Of a stretch of 9,322 bases of DNA, positions 1 to 6,312 are shown piece after piece (positions within the stretch are counted from its first letter, which is position 1; each line of letters opens with the position of its first letter). The notes beneath the pieces are model-generated. The model was not told the origin of the DNA, did not search any database, and saw nothing but the letters and a program-made list of their open reading frames with translations. The position numbers and the translations under genes were made by a program. Origin of the DNA: Pseudomonadota bacterium (GTDB taxonomy: Bacteria > Pseudomonadota > Alphaproteobacteria > Azospirillales > Azospirillaceae); assembly GCA_023412175.1 (NCBI GenBank), contig JAEYOB010000235.1, positions 1-9,322 of the forward strand, given 5' to 3'.

Positions 1-144
1 CTCTAAATATCCCTTCTTCTGGGCCTCCTGGTCGGCGCCGCCCCAGGACACGACCGTCAGGTCGCGGGCGCTGGCGGCCGACGCCAGCGCCACACCGGCG
101 GTGAGCGTGGCGACAAACCCGATGGACTTCCACATGCTGCGCAT
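1..144 (-). CDS. ABC transporter periplasmic substrate-binding protein, N-terminal part (runs off the window)
   Basis: The minus strand from 144 to base 1 reads 48 codons without a stop. It begins MRSMWKSIGFVATLTAG, a typical Sec signal peptide: basic start, hydrophobic core, and AxA-like cleavage after ASAASA near residue 26. The mature start RDLTVVSWGGADQEAQ is the first beta-strand signature of periplasmic binding proteins for polyamines, opines and similar amines (PotD-like, SBP_bac family). The protein would catch the substrate in the periplasm and deliver it to the inner-membrane permeases. It starts 57 nt after the stop of the ATPase gene on the same strand, so the two are probably one operon, with permease genes expected beyond base 1. 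The start at 144 has AGAGGA 9 nt upstream; an in-frame ATG at 135 is the alternative. Only the N-terminus is visible, so the substrate cannot be named. Confidence 0.85.
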   Translation of the reverse strand, partial: MRSMWKSIGFVATLTAGVALASAASARDLTVVSWGGADQEAQKKGYLE

Positions 145-201
145 CTTCCCTGTTCCTCTTCTGCGTTCGGTTGCGAGACGGATGAGTTTGACGCTGGGTC
201 T

Positions 202-1314
202 TCAAGCCGGATCGAGGGCGCGACCGTCCTCGGGGCGGAAGGCGATGGTGACCGGCAGGCCGGCGGTGAGCCCGGCGTGGTTGCCGCCGCTGAGCTTCAC
301 CATGAATTCCGGGTTGTCGGCGACCGACAGCACGGTCAGCGCGTGGTCGCCCAGATAGATCGTGTGCTGGATGGTGGCCGGCAGGTGGTTGGGCAGGCCG
401 GCCTCCTCGTTGCCCTTGAGGATGCGCACGCGCTCCGGCCGAACCGAGACGGAGGTGCGCTGGCCGACGCGATCGACGCCGACGGCCGAGGCCATCACCC
501 GCTCGCCGGTGGCGAGGCGCACGGTGGCGAACCCCTGTTCGAGATTTTCGACAGCCCCGTGCAGCATGTTGTTCTCGCCGATGAAGTTGGCGACGAAGCT
601 GTTGACGGGGCGCTCGTACAGCGCGTCGGGCTTGTCGATCTGCTGGATGACGCCGTCGTTGAACACGGCGATGCGGTCCGACATGGTCAGCGCCTCGCTC
701 TGGTCATGCGTGACGTAGACCACGGTGATCCCGGTGGATTCGTGGATCTGCTTGATCTCGAGCTGCATGTGCTCGCGCAGGCGCTTGTCGAGTGCGCCCA
801 GCGGCTCGTCCATCAGCACCAGCTGCGGGCTGAACACCAGGGCGCGCGCCAGCGCCACGCGCTGCTGCTGGCCGCCGGAGAGCTGCCCCGGCCGGCGCTT
901 CGCAAGGCTCTCCAGCTTGATCATGGAGAGCGCCCGGTCCACCCGCTGGCGGACCTCCGCCTTCGGCATCTTGCGCACCGAGAGCGGGAAGGCGAGGTTT
1001 TCCTCCACCGTCATGTGCGGGAACAGCGCGTAGTTCTGGAACACCATGCCGATGTCGCGCTGGTGCGGCGGCACGTTCTTGATGGGCCGGCCATCCAGCA
1101 CGATCTCGCCGTGGGTCGGCACCTCAAAGCCGGCGAGCATCATCAATGTCGTCGTCTTGCCGGCGCCCGACGGCCCCCGCAGCGTCACGAACTCGCCCCG
1201 CCTGATGTCGAGGTCGAGGTTCTTCACCACGAGGTGCTCGCCATCATAGGTCTTCTGCACACCTGTGAAGCGAACCAGCGTGTCGTTCGTTGCTGTGACC
1301 ATGCCGCCGTCCAT
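202..1314 (-). CDS. ABC importer ATP-binding subunit, PotA-like (polyamine/opine type)
   Basis: This 370-aa cytoplasmic ATPase would power an importer by hydrolysing ATP as a dimer beneath two permease subunits. All nucleotide-binding motifs are intact: Walker A GPSGAGKT (residues 47-54), Q-loop VFQNYALFP (Q93), signature LSGGQQQR (145-152), Walker B LVLMDEP (165-171), D-loop GALD (173-176) and switch histidine in YVTHD (H203). About 130 C-terminal residues after the ATPase core fit the TOBE regulatory domain of the PotA/MalK/UgpC subfamily, including SVRPERVRIL near 290-300. Length is normal for the family. The start at 1314 has GGAGG 10 nt and AAGGA 3 nt upstream; the in-frame ATG at 1302 has a poorer site. 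The next gene on the strand is a periplasmic binding protein of the amine type, which supports an uptake role for a polyamine-like or opine-like solute. The exact substrate is inferred, not shown. Confidence 0.95.
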   Translation of the reverse strand: MDGGMVTATNDTLVRFTGVQKTYDGEHLVVKNLDLDIRRGEFVTLRGPSGAGKTTTLMMLAGFEVPTHGEIVLDGRPIKNVPPHQRDIGMVFQNYALFPHMTVEENLAFPLSVRKMPKAEVRQRVDRALSMIKLESLAKRRPGQLSGGQQQRVALARALVFSPQLVLMDEPLGALDKRLREHMQLEIKQIHESTGITVVYVTHDQSEALTMSDRIAVFNDGVIQQIDKPDALYERPVNSFVANFIGENNMLHGAVENLEQGFATVRLATGERVMASAVGVDRVGQRTSVSVRPERVRILKGNEEAGLPNHLPATIQHTIYLGDHALTVLSVADNPEFMVKLSGGNHAGLTAGLPVTIAFRPEDGRALDPA

Positions 1315-1433
1315 CGGTCCTTGTCCTCCCGTAGGCCCCCTTCGCGCTCAGGCGCCGTGGGCTCTCGATCCTGGGCTCGACCGTAACACGTGTTTAAGAA
1401 ATTCGACAAGTCGTTGCATAGACCATCATCACT

Positions 1434-1474
1434 ATGACCGGATTGCTGCGCGACTGTGCAGAAAATCCGGTCAT
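1434..1474. repeat. Interrupted inverted repeat with 11-bp perfect arms
   Basis: Left arm ATGACCGGATT (1434-1444) and right arm AATCCGGTCAT (1464-1474) are exact inverted copies, 19 bp apart. The spacer contains a second nested pair, CTGC (1446-1449) and GCAG (1458-1461), so the RNA could fold into one long stem with a small bulge. It lies about 120 bp upstream of the ABC ATPase start. There is no T-tract on either side, which argues against a simple intrinsic terminator. It may be an operator for a dimeric regulator of the transporter operon or a leader hairpin; the role is not known. Confidence 0.6.
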
Positions 1475-1961
1475 GACTGTCCATTGGGCGGCAGTTTGCC
1501 CAATCGGCGCTCCGTCCGCGCCACGGACCATCGGCCGCCTCCGCGTCCCGCCGGTCTCCATCTGGGCGTGTGCATCGTCCGAGTCGCCGTGCCTTGGGCT
1601 TGGCTTGCGGCGATCGGGCAAAAGGAATTGGCCCCGCATCGGCCGTTCAAGGCGAGGAGTGCGGATGGCGTTATCCTTGTGCGGGGGATATGCCGCCACG
1701 CGGCAGACCGTCGTTCCCTGACGCCGAGGGTTCTGGGAGGTTGAGGGCAGGATGCCAGACCACCTGCAGGCACGCTTGCACGGACGCGGGGATTTTCAGC
1801 CGCTGGGCCCGATCCGATTCCCGCCGTCAGGAAGCTGCGCCTCATGCCCTCCCCTCCCTGCCTTCCGCGGTACTTCACACATTAAGCGACCGGGTACAGG
1901 GGGCGTGCAAGACGAATTTCATCCCTCCGCCGACCCCACCGCGACCGACCGGCGCCGTTTC

Positions 1962-1975
1962 ATGCGACGTCGCAT
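1962..1975. promoter_or_regulatory. Candidate parS site 1 (perfect palindrome, upstream of the OsmC gene)
   Basis: ATGCGACGTCGCAT is its own reverse complement. The same 14 bp occur at 6275-6288 and 7877-7890, and nowhere else that I can find in the window. Flanking bases are C on the left and A on the right, which fits a 16-bp consensus YATGCGACGTCGCATR shared by all three. The site sits 53 bp upstream of the OsmC-family start and about 4.3 kb from the copy at the parA promoter. Because the other two copies sit at and in the parAB genes, I read it as a ParB-binding centromere site. It could instead be an operator for another dimeric regulator. Confidence 0.6.
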
Positions 1976-2028
1976 AGACGGTTGATCGGCAAGGCCGTTA
2001 CAGTGGGAAAAACCAACCGGAGGACGAC

Positions 2029-2541
2029 ATGGACGCCGACACGTTGCGCGCGCTGCAAGCGCCGCTCAAGGACCGCTACAAGCAGGATCCGCAATCCGCC
2101 GTGGTCACCCTGAAGGCCCGCGGCGACCTCGACGGCGAGGGGGTCGCCTGCAAGGTGGACACCGGCCGCGCTCTGGTGGAAGCCGGCCTGCATCCGGCGA
2201 CCGGCGGCGCCGGCACCCAGGCGTGCTCCGGCGACATGCTGCTGGAGGCGCTGGTGGCCTGTGCCGGCGTGACGTTGAAGGCGGTGGCCACGGCGCTGGC
2301 CTTCAACCTGCGTGGCGGCAGCGTCTCGGCCGAGGGAGATCTGGACTTCCGCGGCACCCTGGGCGTGGCGAAGGACGCGCCGGTCGGCTTCCGTGAAATC
2401 CGCCTGCGCTTCGATCTCGACACCGACGAGCCGCAGGAGCGCATCGACGCACTGACCAAGCTGACCGAGCGCTATTGCGTCGTCTACCAGACGCTGGCCA
2501 ACCCGCCACCGCTGGCGCTCAAGATTACGAACGGCGGATAA
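2029..2541 (+). CDS. OsmC/Ohr-family protein
   Basis: This 170-aa protein has the layout of the OsmC/Ohr fold, a family of thiol-dependent peroxidases that reduce organic hydroperoxides, though many members have no tested function. Two conserved cysteines are present: C78 in the helix LLEALVACAGVTLKAV and C150 in the motif ERYCVVYQTL. They match the paired catalytic cysteines of the family (peroxidatic and resolving). The segment GGAGTQACSGDMLLEALVAC fits the family's central conserved region, and the C-terminus ends in the expected short strand (PLALKI). Length is typical or slightly long. The start has GGAGG 7 nt upstream of the ATG. It stands alone, converging on the phosphate transporter gene. 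The candidate parS just upstream means ParB loading could affect its transcription, but that is inference. Substrate is unknown. Confidence 0.88.
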   Translation: MDADTLRALQAPLKDRYKQDPQSAVVTLKARGDLDGEGVACKVDTGRALVEAGLHPATGGAGTQACSGDMLLEALVACAGVTLKAVATALAFNLRGGSVSAEGDLDFRGTLGVAKDAPVGFREIRLRFDLDTDEPQERIDALTKLTERYCVVYQTLANPPPLALKITNGG

Positions 2542-2603
2542 CCGCATCGGGATGGCAAGTGCCGCGGACGGGGGCGCCCAGCGGGGGTACCGTCCCTCCC
2601 CTG

Positions 2604-2648
2604 CCCTCTGTTCCATCGCCGGCACCGGCACGGGGATGGAGCAGAGGG
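2604..2648. terminator. Large hairpin between convergent genes, probable bidirectional terminator
   Basis: The stem pairs 2604-2617 (CCCTCTGTTCCATC) with 2635-2648 (GATGGAGCAGAGGG): 14 continuous pairs including one G-U, with partial pairing continuing outward. The 17-nt loop holds a second short dyad, GCCGG-CA-CCGGC (2618-2629). It lies in the 153 bp between the stop codons of the OsmC gene and the Na/Pi transporter gene, where a shared terminator is expected. No clear T-tract follows on either strand, so it may stop transcription imperfectly or mainly protect 3' ends. Confidence 0.5.
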
Positions 2649-2694
2649 AGGGTGGGAGGCGCGTGTCAGTGTTTCGGCTCGCCGGTATGGGGCG

Positions 2695-4380
2695 TCACGC
2701 GTCCTTCTGAACCGGAAGGAAATTGCCGTCCTTCAGCCGGCTCTCGCGCAGCTCTCCGGTACGCCTCAGGAGCGGGTAGGCGACGGACGCGGCGTGCGCG
2801 TTGATGCGCTTGAAGTCGCGCAACAGATCGAGCGTCAGCGCGCTGGTCTCGATGCTCTCGGTGCGGCCCTCGCGCACCCGCTTCAGATGGTTCTCGGCCG
2901 AGGTGCGCTCCAGCGCGCGGATCTCGTCCTTCTCGGCGATCAGCTGGCGCGCCAAACGCCGGTCCTCGGAGATGAAGATCCCCAACGCCGTGCGGAGGTT
3001 GTCCAGGGTGCGGTGGTGCAGCGCGGCGATGGCCTGGAAGTCCTCGGCTGGAAAGCGGAGGCCGAGGCGGGTTTTCTTGGCCGCAATCTCCATCAGGCTC
3101 TTGTCGACGATATCACCGATATGTTCGAGATTGATGGCGAAGGCCATGATCTCGCCGACCCGCCGGCTGTCCTCATCTTCGAGCTGTCCACGGCCAACCT
3201 TGACCAGGTAGAGCTTGATCGCCGTGTGCAATGCGTCCACCGCGTCGTCGGTGCGGCTCACCTCGGCGATCAGACGCTCGTCGTCGTGGCGCAGCACGTC
3301 GAGCGTGCGGCGGAGCATGTCCTCGACCAGATCGCCCAGCCGCAACGTCTCGCGGACCGCGCAGGCGATCGCCGCCGTGGGCGCCTCCAGCACGGATTCG
3401 TCCAGATGCCGCGGCTGGCCCTCATCCTCGCCGGGCGGACGGTCGGGCAAGGCCAGGACCGTCAGCCGCGCCACCGGCCCGACCAGCGGGATGAAGAGCG
3501 CGGCGAGCGCCAAGTTGAACCCGGCGTGCAGCAGCACGGCGGTCTGCGCGTTCGCCGTCTCGCCGAGCACGTCGCCGAGCATCGTCACGAACGGCAGAGC
3601 CGCCAGGGCGCCGGCCGCCCGCATGATGAGGTTGCCGAGCGGCACCCGCCGTCCCTCCGGCACCTCCCGCATCGTCGCCAGCAGCGGCGGCACCGCGCCG
3701 CCCAGGTTGGCACCCAGGACAAGCGCGGCGGTACCCGGCAGATCCAGCAGGCCACCGCCAGCCAGCGAGGCGATCAGCAGGACCACAGCAAGGCTGGAGT
3801 GCAGCAGCGCCGTCAGCCCCGCCGCAACGAGCAGCGCCAGCGCCGGCTCGCTGGTCAGCCCGCCGAGCATGGCGTGGATCAGTTCTGACTCGCGGACCGG
3901 CACGGTGGCCTCGGCAAGCAGCCGCATGGCAAGCAGCATGAGGCCGAGACCGACAAGAGTACGCGCCACGGCCCGGCGCGGCCGGCTCCCCTCCCCTACG
4001 GCGAACAGCGCCGCGCCCAGCAGCAGCAGTGCCGGCGACAACCAGCGCACGTCGAGCGACAGAAAACCGGCCACCACGCTGGTTCCCACGTCGGCGCCCA
4101 GCATCACGGCGAGCGCCATGGCAGTGGTCATGAGCTGTTGTCCGCTCATGGCCGATGCCATCAGCGCCGTCGCGGTGCTGCTCTGCAGGCCCAGCGTTAC
4201 GCCGAAGCCGGCAAGGAAGGCGACGACGCGGTTGCGCGTTCCCAGCCCCACCCAACGGCGCAGCGACGCGCCGCACGCGCGGAACACGCCCGTGCGCACC
4301 ATGCGCAGGCCCCACAGGAGAAGGGCCACGGCCCCGAGTATGTCGATGAGGACGAGTGTCGGAGAATGCGGTTGCATCAT
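2695..4380 (-). CDS. Na/Pi-cotransporter family protein with C-terminal PhoU-like domain
   Basis: This inner-membrane protein of about 561 aa is expected to move phosphate coupled to sodium (NptA/YjbB-type). Eight or so hydrophobic segments fill residues 8-320 as two inverted repeats. The first repeat has the signature GLQSSTATA (QSSTAT at 66-71) followed by GADVGTS (95-101). The second has LLHSSLAVV (194-198, His where many members have Gln) followed by GANLGG (223-228). From about 345 to 550 the protein is soluble and helical (VEDMLRRTLDVL, INLEHIGDIVDKSLMEIA), matching the PhoU-like regulatory domain found in this subfamily. I start at 4380 (adjacent ATG codons at 4380 and 4377), where homology-like sequence begins; the frame stays open to 4725 but that part crosses the iterons and looks non-coding. 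No strong ribosome binding site is visible before 4380. Direction of transport cannot be judged from sequence. Confidence 0.9.
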   Translation of the reverse strand: MMQPHSPTLVLIDILGAVALLLWGLRMVRTGVFRACGASLRRWVGLGTRNRVVAFLAGFGVTLGLQSSTATALMASAMSGQQLMTTAMALAVMLGADVGTSVVAGFLSLDVRWLSPALLLLGAALFAVGEGSRPRRAVARTLVGLGLMLLAMRLLAEATVPVRESELIHAMLGGLTSEPALALLVAAGLTALLHSSLAVVLLIASLAGGGLLDLPGTAALVLGANLGGAVPPLLATMREVPEGRRVPLGNLIMRAAGALAALPFVTMLGDVLGETANAQTAVLLHAGFNLALAALFIPLVGPVARLTVLALPDRPPGEDEGQPRHLDESVLEAPTAAIACAVRETLRLGDLVEDMLRRTLDVLRHDDERLIAEVSRTDDAVDALHTAIKLYLVKVGRGQLEDEDSRRVGEIMAFAINLEHIGDIVDKSLMEIAAKKTRLGLRFPAEDFQAIAALHHRTLDNLRTALGIFISEDRRLARQLIAEKDEIRALERTSAENHLKRVREGRTESIETSALTLDLLRDFKRINAHAASVAYPLLRRTGELRESRLKDGNFLPVQKDA

Positions 4381-4849
4381 TCTGTAACAATGGCCATGCC
4401 GGCCCGATCCCCCAACCCCTTTCCGGCGGGCGGGGCGCGTAATCTTGTGGAAGGATTCGGGTCGGCGAGCACGGCCGTTGGAGCGGTTGCGTACTCTTGT
4501 GGAAACCGAGTCGCCGGATAAGCGGTTCGGCTGTTCCGGAAGGCTCCGGAGGGCGGCAAATCGGCCGGTCCCGGCCCCTGAAAGGCCCCTTGGATTCGTA
4601 ATCTTGTAGCAGCGCGTATTCTTGTGGATGGTCGGTGTCCGGGCGGGTTGCCCTATGTGGATGCGTATTCTTGTGGAAGTCCTTGTTTGCGAGTCGATTT
4701 CGGCGGTTTCCACCAGACAGCGCATGCGCCCGAGGTGCCGAAAACATCGACGGCGGCCTGGGTGGGATCCCGGGCCGCCGTGCGTAGTTTTGTGGAAACT
4801 GTTGTTTTTAAAGGAAAATCAGCCAGCGTAATCTGGTGGAAACAGCCTG
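4381..4849. other. Non-coding region downstream of repA, filled with iterons
   Basis: About 470 bp between the start of the phosphate transporter gene and the stop of repA. It is lower in GC than its neighbours and carries eight 16-bp iterons and four GANTC sites (4454, 4508, 4593, 4691). The promoter of the transporter gene must lie inside it, so RepA binding could influence that gene. Open frames across it on both strands follow repeat sequence and show no domains. Confidence 0.7.
4437..4841. repeat. Iteron array A, eight copies, 3' side of repA
   Basis: Consensus GCGTANTCTTGTGGAA. Copies on the plus strand start at 4437, 4489, 4596, 4614, 4663, 4782 and 4826, each 16 bp. Most have at most two changes; the one at 4596 is the weakest (GTAGCA end). 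One inverted copy lies at 4708-4723, reading GCGCTGTCTGGTGGAA on the minus strand. The last copy ends 8 bp beyond the repA stop codon. Spacing is irregular (52, 107, 18, 49, 119 and 44 bp between plus-strand starts), unlike a simple tandem array. The same motif recurs on the other side of repA, so RepA is the natural binder. Arrays placed away from the origin often act as copy-control or incompatibility loci in iteron plasmids; that role here is inferred. Confidence 0.82.
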
Positions 4850-5797
4850 CTACATACCGATCAGCGCGGCCTGGCGACGATCCGACGCCACGGGAGGCAA
4901 GGAGGGATGCATCGTCAGCCCTTCGCGGCCGACTTCGACCTTGGCCTCGGGATAGACGTTCAACGCGACGCGCAGCGTTTCCGGGAAGCGGGTTTTGAAG
5001 TGCCGGAGTTCGTCGTAGCCGGCGCCAAACTGCGAGTACAGCGACTGCCAGGAAATTCGGGTGGGCTCGCTCAGCGAATGCAGGCGGTAGGCCAGCCAAA
5101 TGTAGACGTCGATCGCCATGGATTTGGAGGAGATCTCACGGATTGCCGATTCCAGGACCGGCACCGGGTGTTCGCGCAGCGACTTGAAGAAGCTTTCGGA
5201 AAGCAGGACGCGTTCTTCCCACAAGGAGCCCTGGCGGTCGTCGTCGGCGGTGAAGGTCAGGCCGCCCACAACGATGGAATCCTTGGCGAACTTGCTGCCG
5301 CGGCCCTTGGTTTCGAGATCGTCCCAGAAGAAGGTCAGATGGCAGGCCGACAGGCGGTTGCACTGTTCCTTGACGTCCCGGTACGATTGCCCGCCGGTCG
5401 AGACGTTCATGCGGCTCATCCAGTCGCGCATGGAGGCCCCCAATTCGACCTCGCGGCTGCTGGACTGGAGCGCTTTTGTCTGCAGATACAGGAGGATAAG
5501 CCGGGCTCGCGAGCCATACGGCACACCGTACATCTTCTCCTTGCCACCGAGCAGGAGCACGCCGGGCTGGACGACGAGGGTCACGCGATGGCCGTCGCGC
5601 CGCCAGGTCTGATCGTCCGCCAGACGCTTGTGGGGCAGCGCGGTAAGGCAGAAACCGCTGTATGTGATGCCCATCGCGCGCGATTCATCGGCGAGAACCG
5701 CCGCTGCGGCATCGACCAGGGGGCGCTGTTCGCGGGGCACGAGTTCGCGGGCACGGTCCCGGCCGTGCTGGATGATGAGCTGGTGAATTTCGGCCAT
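4850..5797 (-). CDS. repA: Plasmid/chromid replication initiator, RepA_C family
   Basis: This 315-aa protein would bind iterons, melt the origin and recruit the host helicase. Recognisable family stretches are LPHKRLADDQTWRRDGHRV (54-72), TLVVQPGVLLLG (73-84), GVPYGSRARLILLYLQT (91-107), the SREVELGASMRDWMSRMN block (114-131), CHLTFFWDD (152-160) and WLAYRLHSL (234-242). Together they match the 'plasmid encoded RepA protein' family (PF04796) common on alphaproteobacterial plasmids. Length is normal and the frame is intact. The start at 5797 has AGGAG 6 nt upstream of the ATG. Iterons flank the gene on both sides, and a dyad overlapping a TTGACG -35 box sits 53 bp upstream of the start, so expression is probably repressed by the protein that binds that dyad. 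It is transcribed away from parAB, from the shared origin region. Confidence 0.92.
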   Translation of the reverse strand: MAEIHQLIIQHGRDRARELVPREQRPLVDAAAAVLADESRAMGITYSGFCLTALPHKRLADDQTWRRDGHRVTLVVQPGVLLLGGKEKMYGVPYGSRARLILLYLQTKALQSSSREVELGASMRDWMSRMNVSTGGQSYRDVKEQCNRLSACHLTFFWDDLETKGRGSKFAKDSIVVGGLTFTADDDRQGSLWEERVLLSESFFKSLREHPVPVLESAIREISSKSMAIDVYIWLAYRLHSLSEPTRISWQSLYSQFGAGYDELRHFKTRFPETLRVALNVYPEAKVEVGREGLTMHPSLPPVASDRRQAALIGM

Positions 5798-5839
5798 GGC
5801 TGTCTCCTGACCGTTACGCAGGCTGAACGATCGAGAAAC

Positions 5840-5868
5840 AATCTGGTTCTGTTGACGGATCCCGTCAA
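5840..5868 (-). promoter_or_regulatory. Putative repA promoter
   Basis: On the minus strand, TTGACG (5868-5863) is followed after 17 bp by CAGATT (5845-5840), which would place transcription start about 35 nt before the repA ATG. The -35 box is good and the -10 is only fair. The -35 lies inside the right arm of the dyad at 5850-5870, a classic arrangement for repression by occlusion. Confidence 0.45.
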
Positions 5869-5870
5869 CA
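5850..5870. promoter_or_regulatory. Operator-like dyad upstream of repA (GTTGAC-N7-GTCAAC)
   Basis: Perfect 9-bp arms TGTTGACGG (5850-5858) and CCGTCAACA (5862-5870) are separated by ATC. The core GTTGAC-N7-GTCAAC is shared with the dyad at 6313-6335 in front of parA, and 18 of 22 bases match between the two. Its position over the repA -35 box suggests a repressor site. ParA (through its helix-turn-helix) or a RepA dimer are the candidate binders. An iteron starts at its last base (5870-5885), so binding of RepA to that iteron and of the repressor to this dyad may compete. Confidence 0.65.
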
Positions 5871-5994
5871 CGTATTTTTGTGGAGGGATCTAGTTGGTAT
5901 TAGTTGATTCTAACTATTAGTATGTTCCACCAGACTACGCAGGAAAACCCGATTCGCGACCACCAGAATACGCAGAATCCGCACCAGATTACGC
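5870..5994. repeat. Iteron array B, four copies, origin side of repA
   Basis: One copy reads on the plus strand (5870-5885, ACGTATTTTTGTGGAG). Three read on the minus strand: 5925-5940 (GCGTAGTCTGGTGGAA), 5958-5973 (GCGTATTCTGGTGGTC) and 5979-5994 (GCGTAATCTGGTGCGG). The minus-strand copies are 33 and 21 bp apart, close to three and two helical turns, so bound proteins would lie on one face. They carry CTGGTGG where most copies of array A have CTTGTGG. Together with the AT-rich tract between the first and second copies, they look like the working origin of an iteron replicon. RepA as the binder is inferred from position. Confidence 0.8.
5886..5926. other. AT-rich tract, candidate DNA unwinding element
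   Basis: This stretch of about 40 bp is near one quarter GC in a window that is otherwise mostly above 60 percent. It is built of 10-bp units that each begin with TA: TAGTTGGTAT (5891), TAGTTGATTC (5901), TAACTATTAG (5911), and a fourth starting TATGT (5921). It lies between a plus-strand iteron and the minus-strand iterons. Origins commonly place such AT-rich repeats beside initiator sites, where the strands first open. Function is inferred from composition and position. Confidence 0.55.
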
Positions 5995-6175
5995 GGGGAA
6001 AAACGGGGTGGCTGTGAATGGTCTGATTTGCAGGAAGGCGAATCGGCGCGACTCCGGGTGTTCTCCGAAAGCTTACCCGAATCGCTTATAACCACGGATA
6101 GGGTGTGGCATCGGAGTCGAAAGCCAATGATCGATTCGGTGGTGGAACGGTTCCGAGCGCATGTCCGCGCGACTC
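5906..6175. promoter_or_regulatory. Cluster of nine GANTC (CcrM methylation) sites
   Basis: GANTC occurs at 5906, 5951, 5975, 6040, 6050, 6079, 6114, 6133 and 6171 (start positions), nine in 270 bp where about one is expected by chance. Two more lie at 6370, directly touching the parA start codon, and at 6398. Several share a wider CGANTCG context, and the 9-mer GCGCGACTC is present twice (6046 and 6167). In alphaproteobacteria GANTC is methylated by the cell-cycle methylase CcrM, and hemimethylation after replication can regulate origins and promoters. The part from 5995 to 6274 holds no gene that I can support, so these sites are its main content. Confidence 0.6.
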
Positions 6176-6274
6176 GGAAGAGGCGAAAACCGGAAAATAT
6201 GTTGTCCTTACCATTTTGTCTGTGACCCGGAACGTAAGGTGAGGCGACCATCGGTGATGGCTTTGCCGGATCCT

Positions 6275-6288
6275 ATGCGACGTCGCAT
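6275..6288. promoter_or_regulatory. Candidate parS site 2 (upstream of parA)
   Basis: Second copy of the perfect palindrome ATGCGACGTCGCAT, flanked by T and G. It lies 86 bp upstream of the parA start and 24 bp from the operator-like dyad at 6313-6335. Centromere sites beside the parA promoter are common in plasmid partition loci. Its place between the origin and parAB makes ParB the most likely binder. Confidence 0.7.
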
Positions 6289-6312
6289 GTCACTGGACGC
6301 TCGGACATCGAG

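Larger units (their letters stand above)
1315..2028. other. Long intergenic region without a convincing gene
   Basis: Divergent region between the ABC ATPase (minus) and the OsmC gene (plus), about 710 bp. Open frames exist on both strands here, but their predicted proteins are rich in Arg, Pro and Ser, lack recognisable domains and have no good ribosome binding sites, so I do not call them. Recognisable items are a 10-bp palindrome AACACGTGTT at 1385-1394 (about 70 bp upstream of the ATPase start), a long interrupted inverted repeat at 1434-1474, an 8-bp palindrome CCTGCAGG near 1763, and the perfect 14-bp palindrome at 1962-1975. It could also hold the remains of a decayed gene. Confidence 0.6.

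Noticed and set aside
277..1386. Long plus-strand frame opposite the ABC ATPase
   Set aside because: It is antisense to a gene with complete ATPase motifs; the predicted protein is His/Arg/Val-rich shadow sequence typical of GC-rich DNA.
1385..1394. Palindrome AACACGTGTT considered as a chromosomal-type parS
   Set aside because: It shares only the CACGTG centre with TGTTTCACGTGAAACA; the arms do not match, and a better ParB site is present in three exact copies.
1471..1878. Minus-strand frame of 135 codons in the intergenic region
   Set aside because: No recognisable domain, no ribosome binding site, and low-complexity Arg/Pro/Ser composition; not enough to call a gene.
2794..4387. Long plus-strand frames opposite the phosphate transporter
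   Set aside because: Shadows of a well-supported membrane protein; rich in Arg, Ser and Pro with no domain.
4381..4725. N-terminal extension of the phosphate transporter frame
   Set aside because: The extra 115 codons translate iteron DNA into low-complexity, charged sequence. The first membrane segment expected in the family starts just after the ATG pair at 4380/4377.
4437..4841. CRISPR array
   Set aside because: Repeats are only 16 bp, imperfect, in both orientations and at uneven spacing; no cas gene is nearby.
6028..6225. 65-codon open frame between the origin and parA, plus strand
   Set aside because: It starts at TTG, has no good ribosome binding site, lacks the third-position GC bias of the real genes, and follows the GANTC cluster. 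No domain is recognisable.
5910..6251. 113-codon open frame on the minus strand over the origin region
   Set aside because: It runs straight through the iterons and the GANTC cluster and shows no domain or codon bias; read as non-coding origin DNA.
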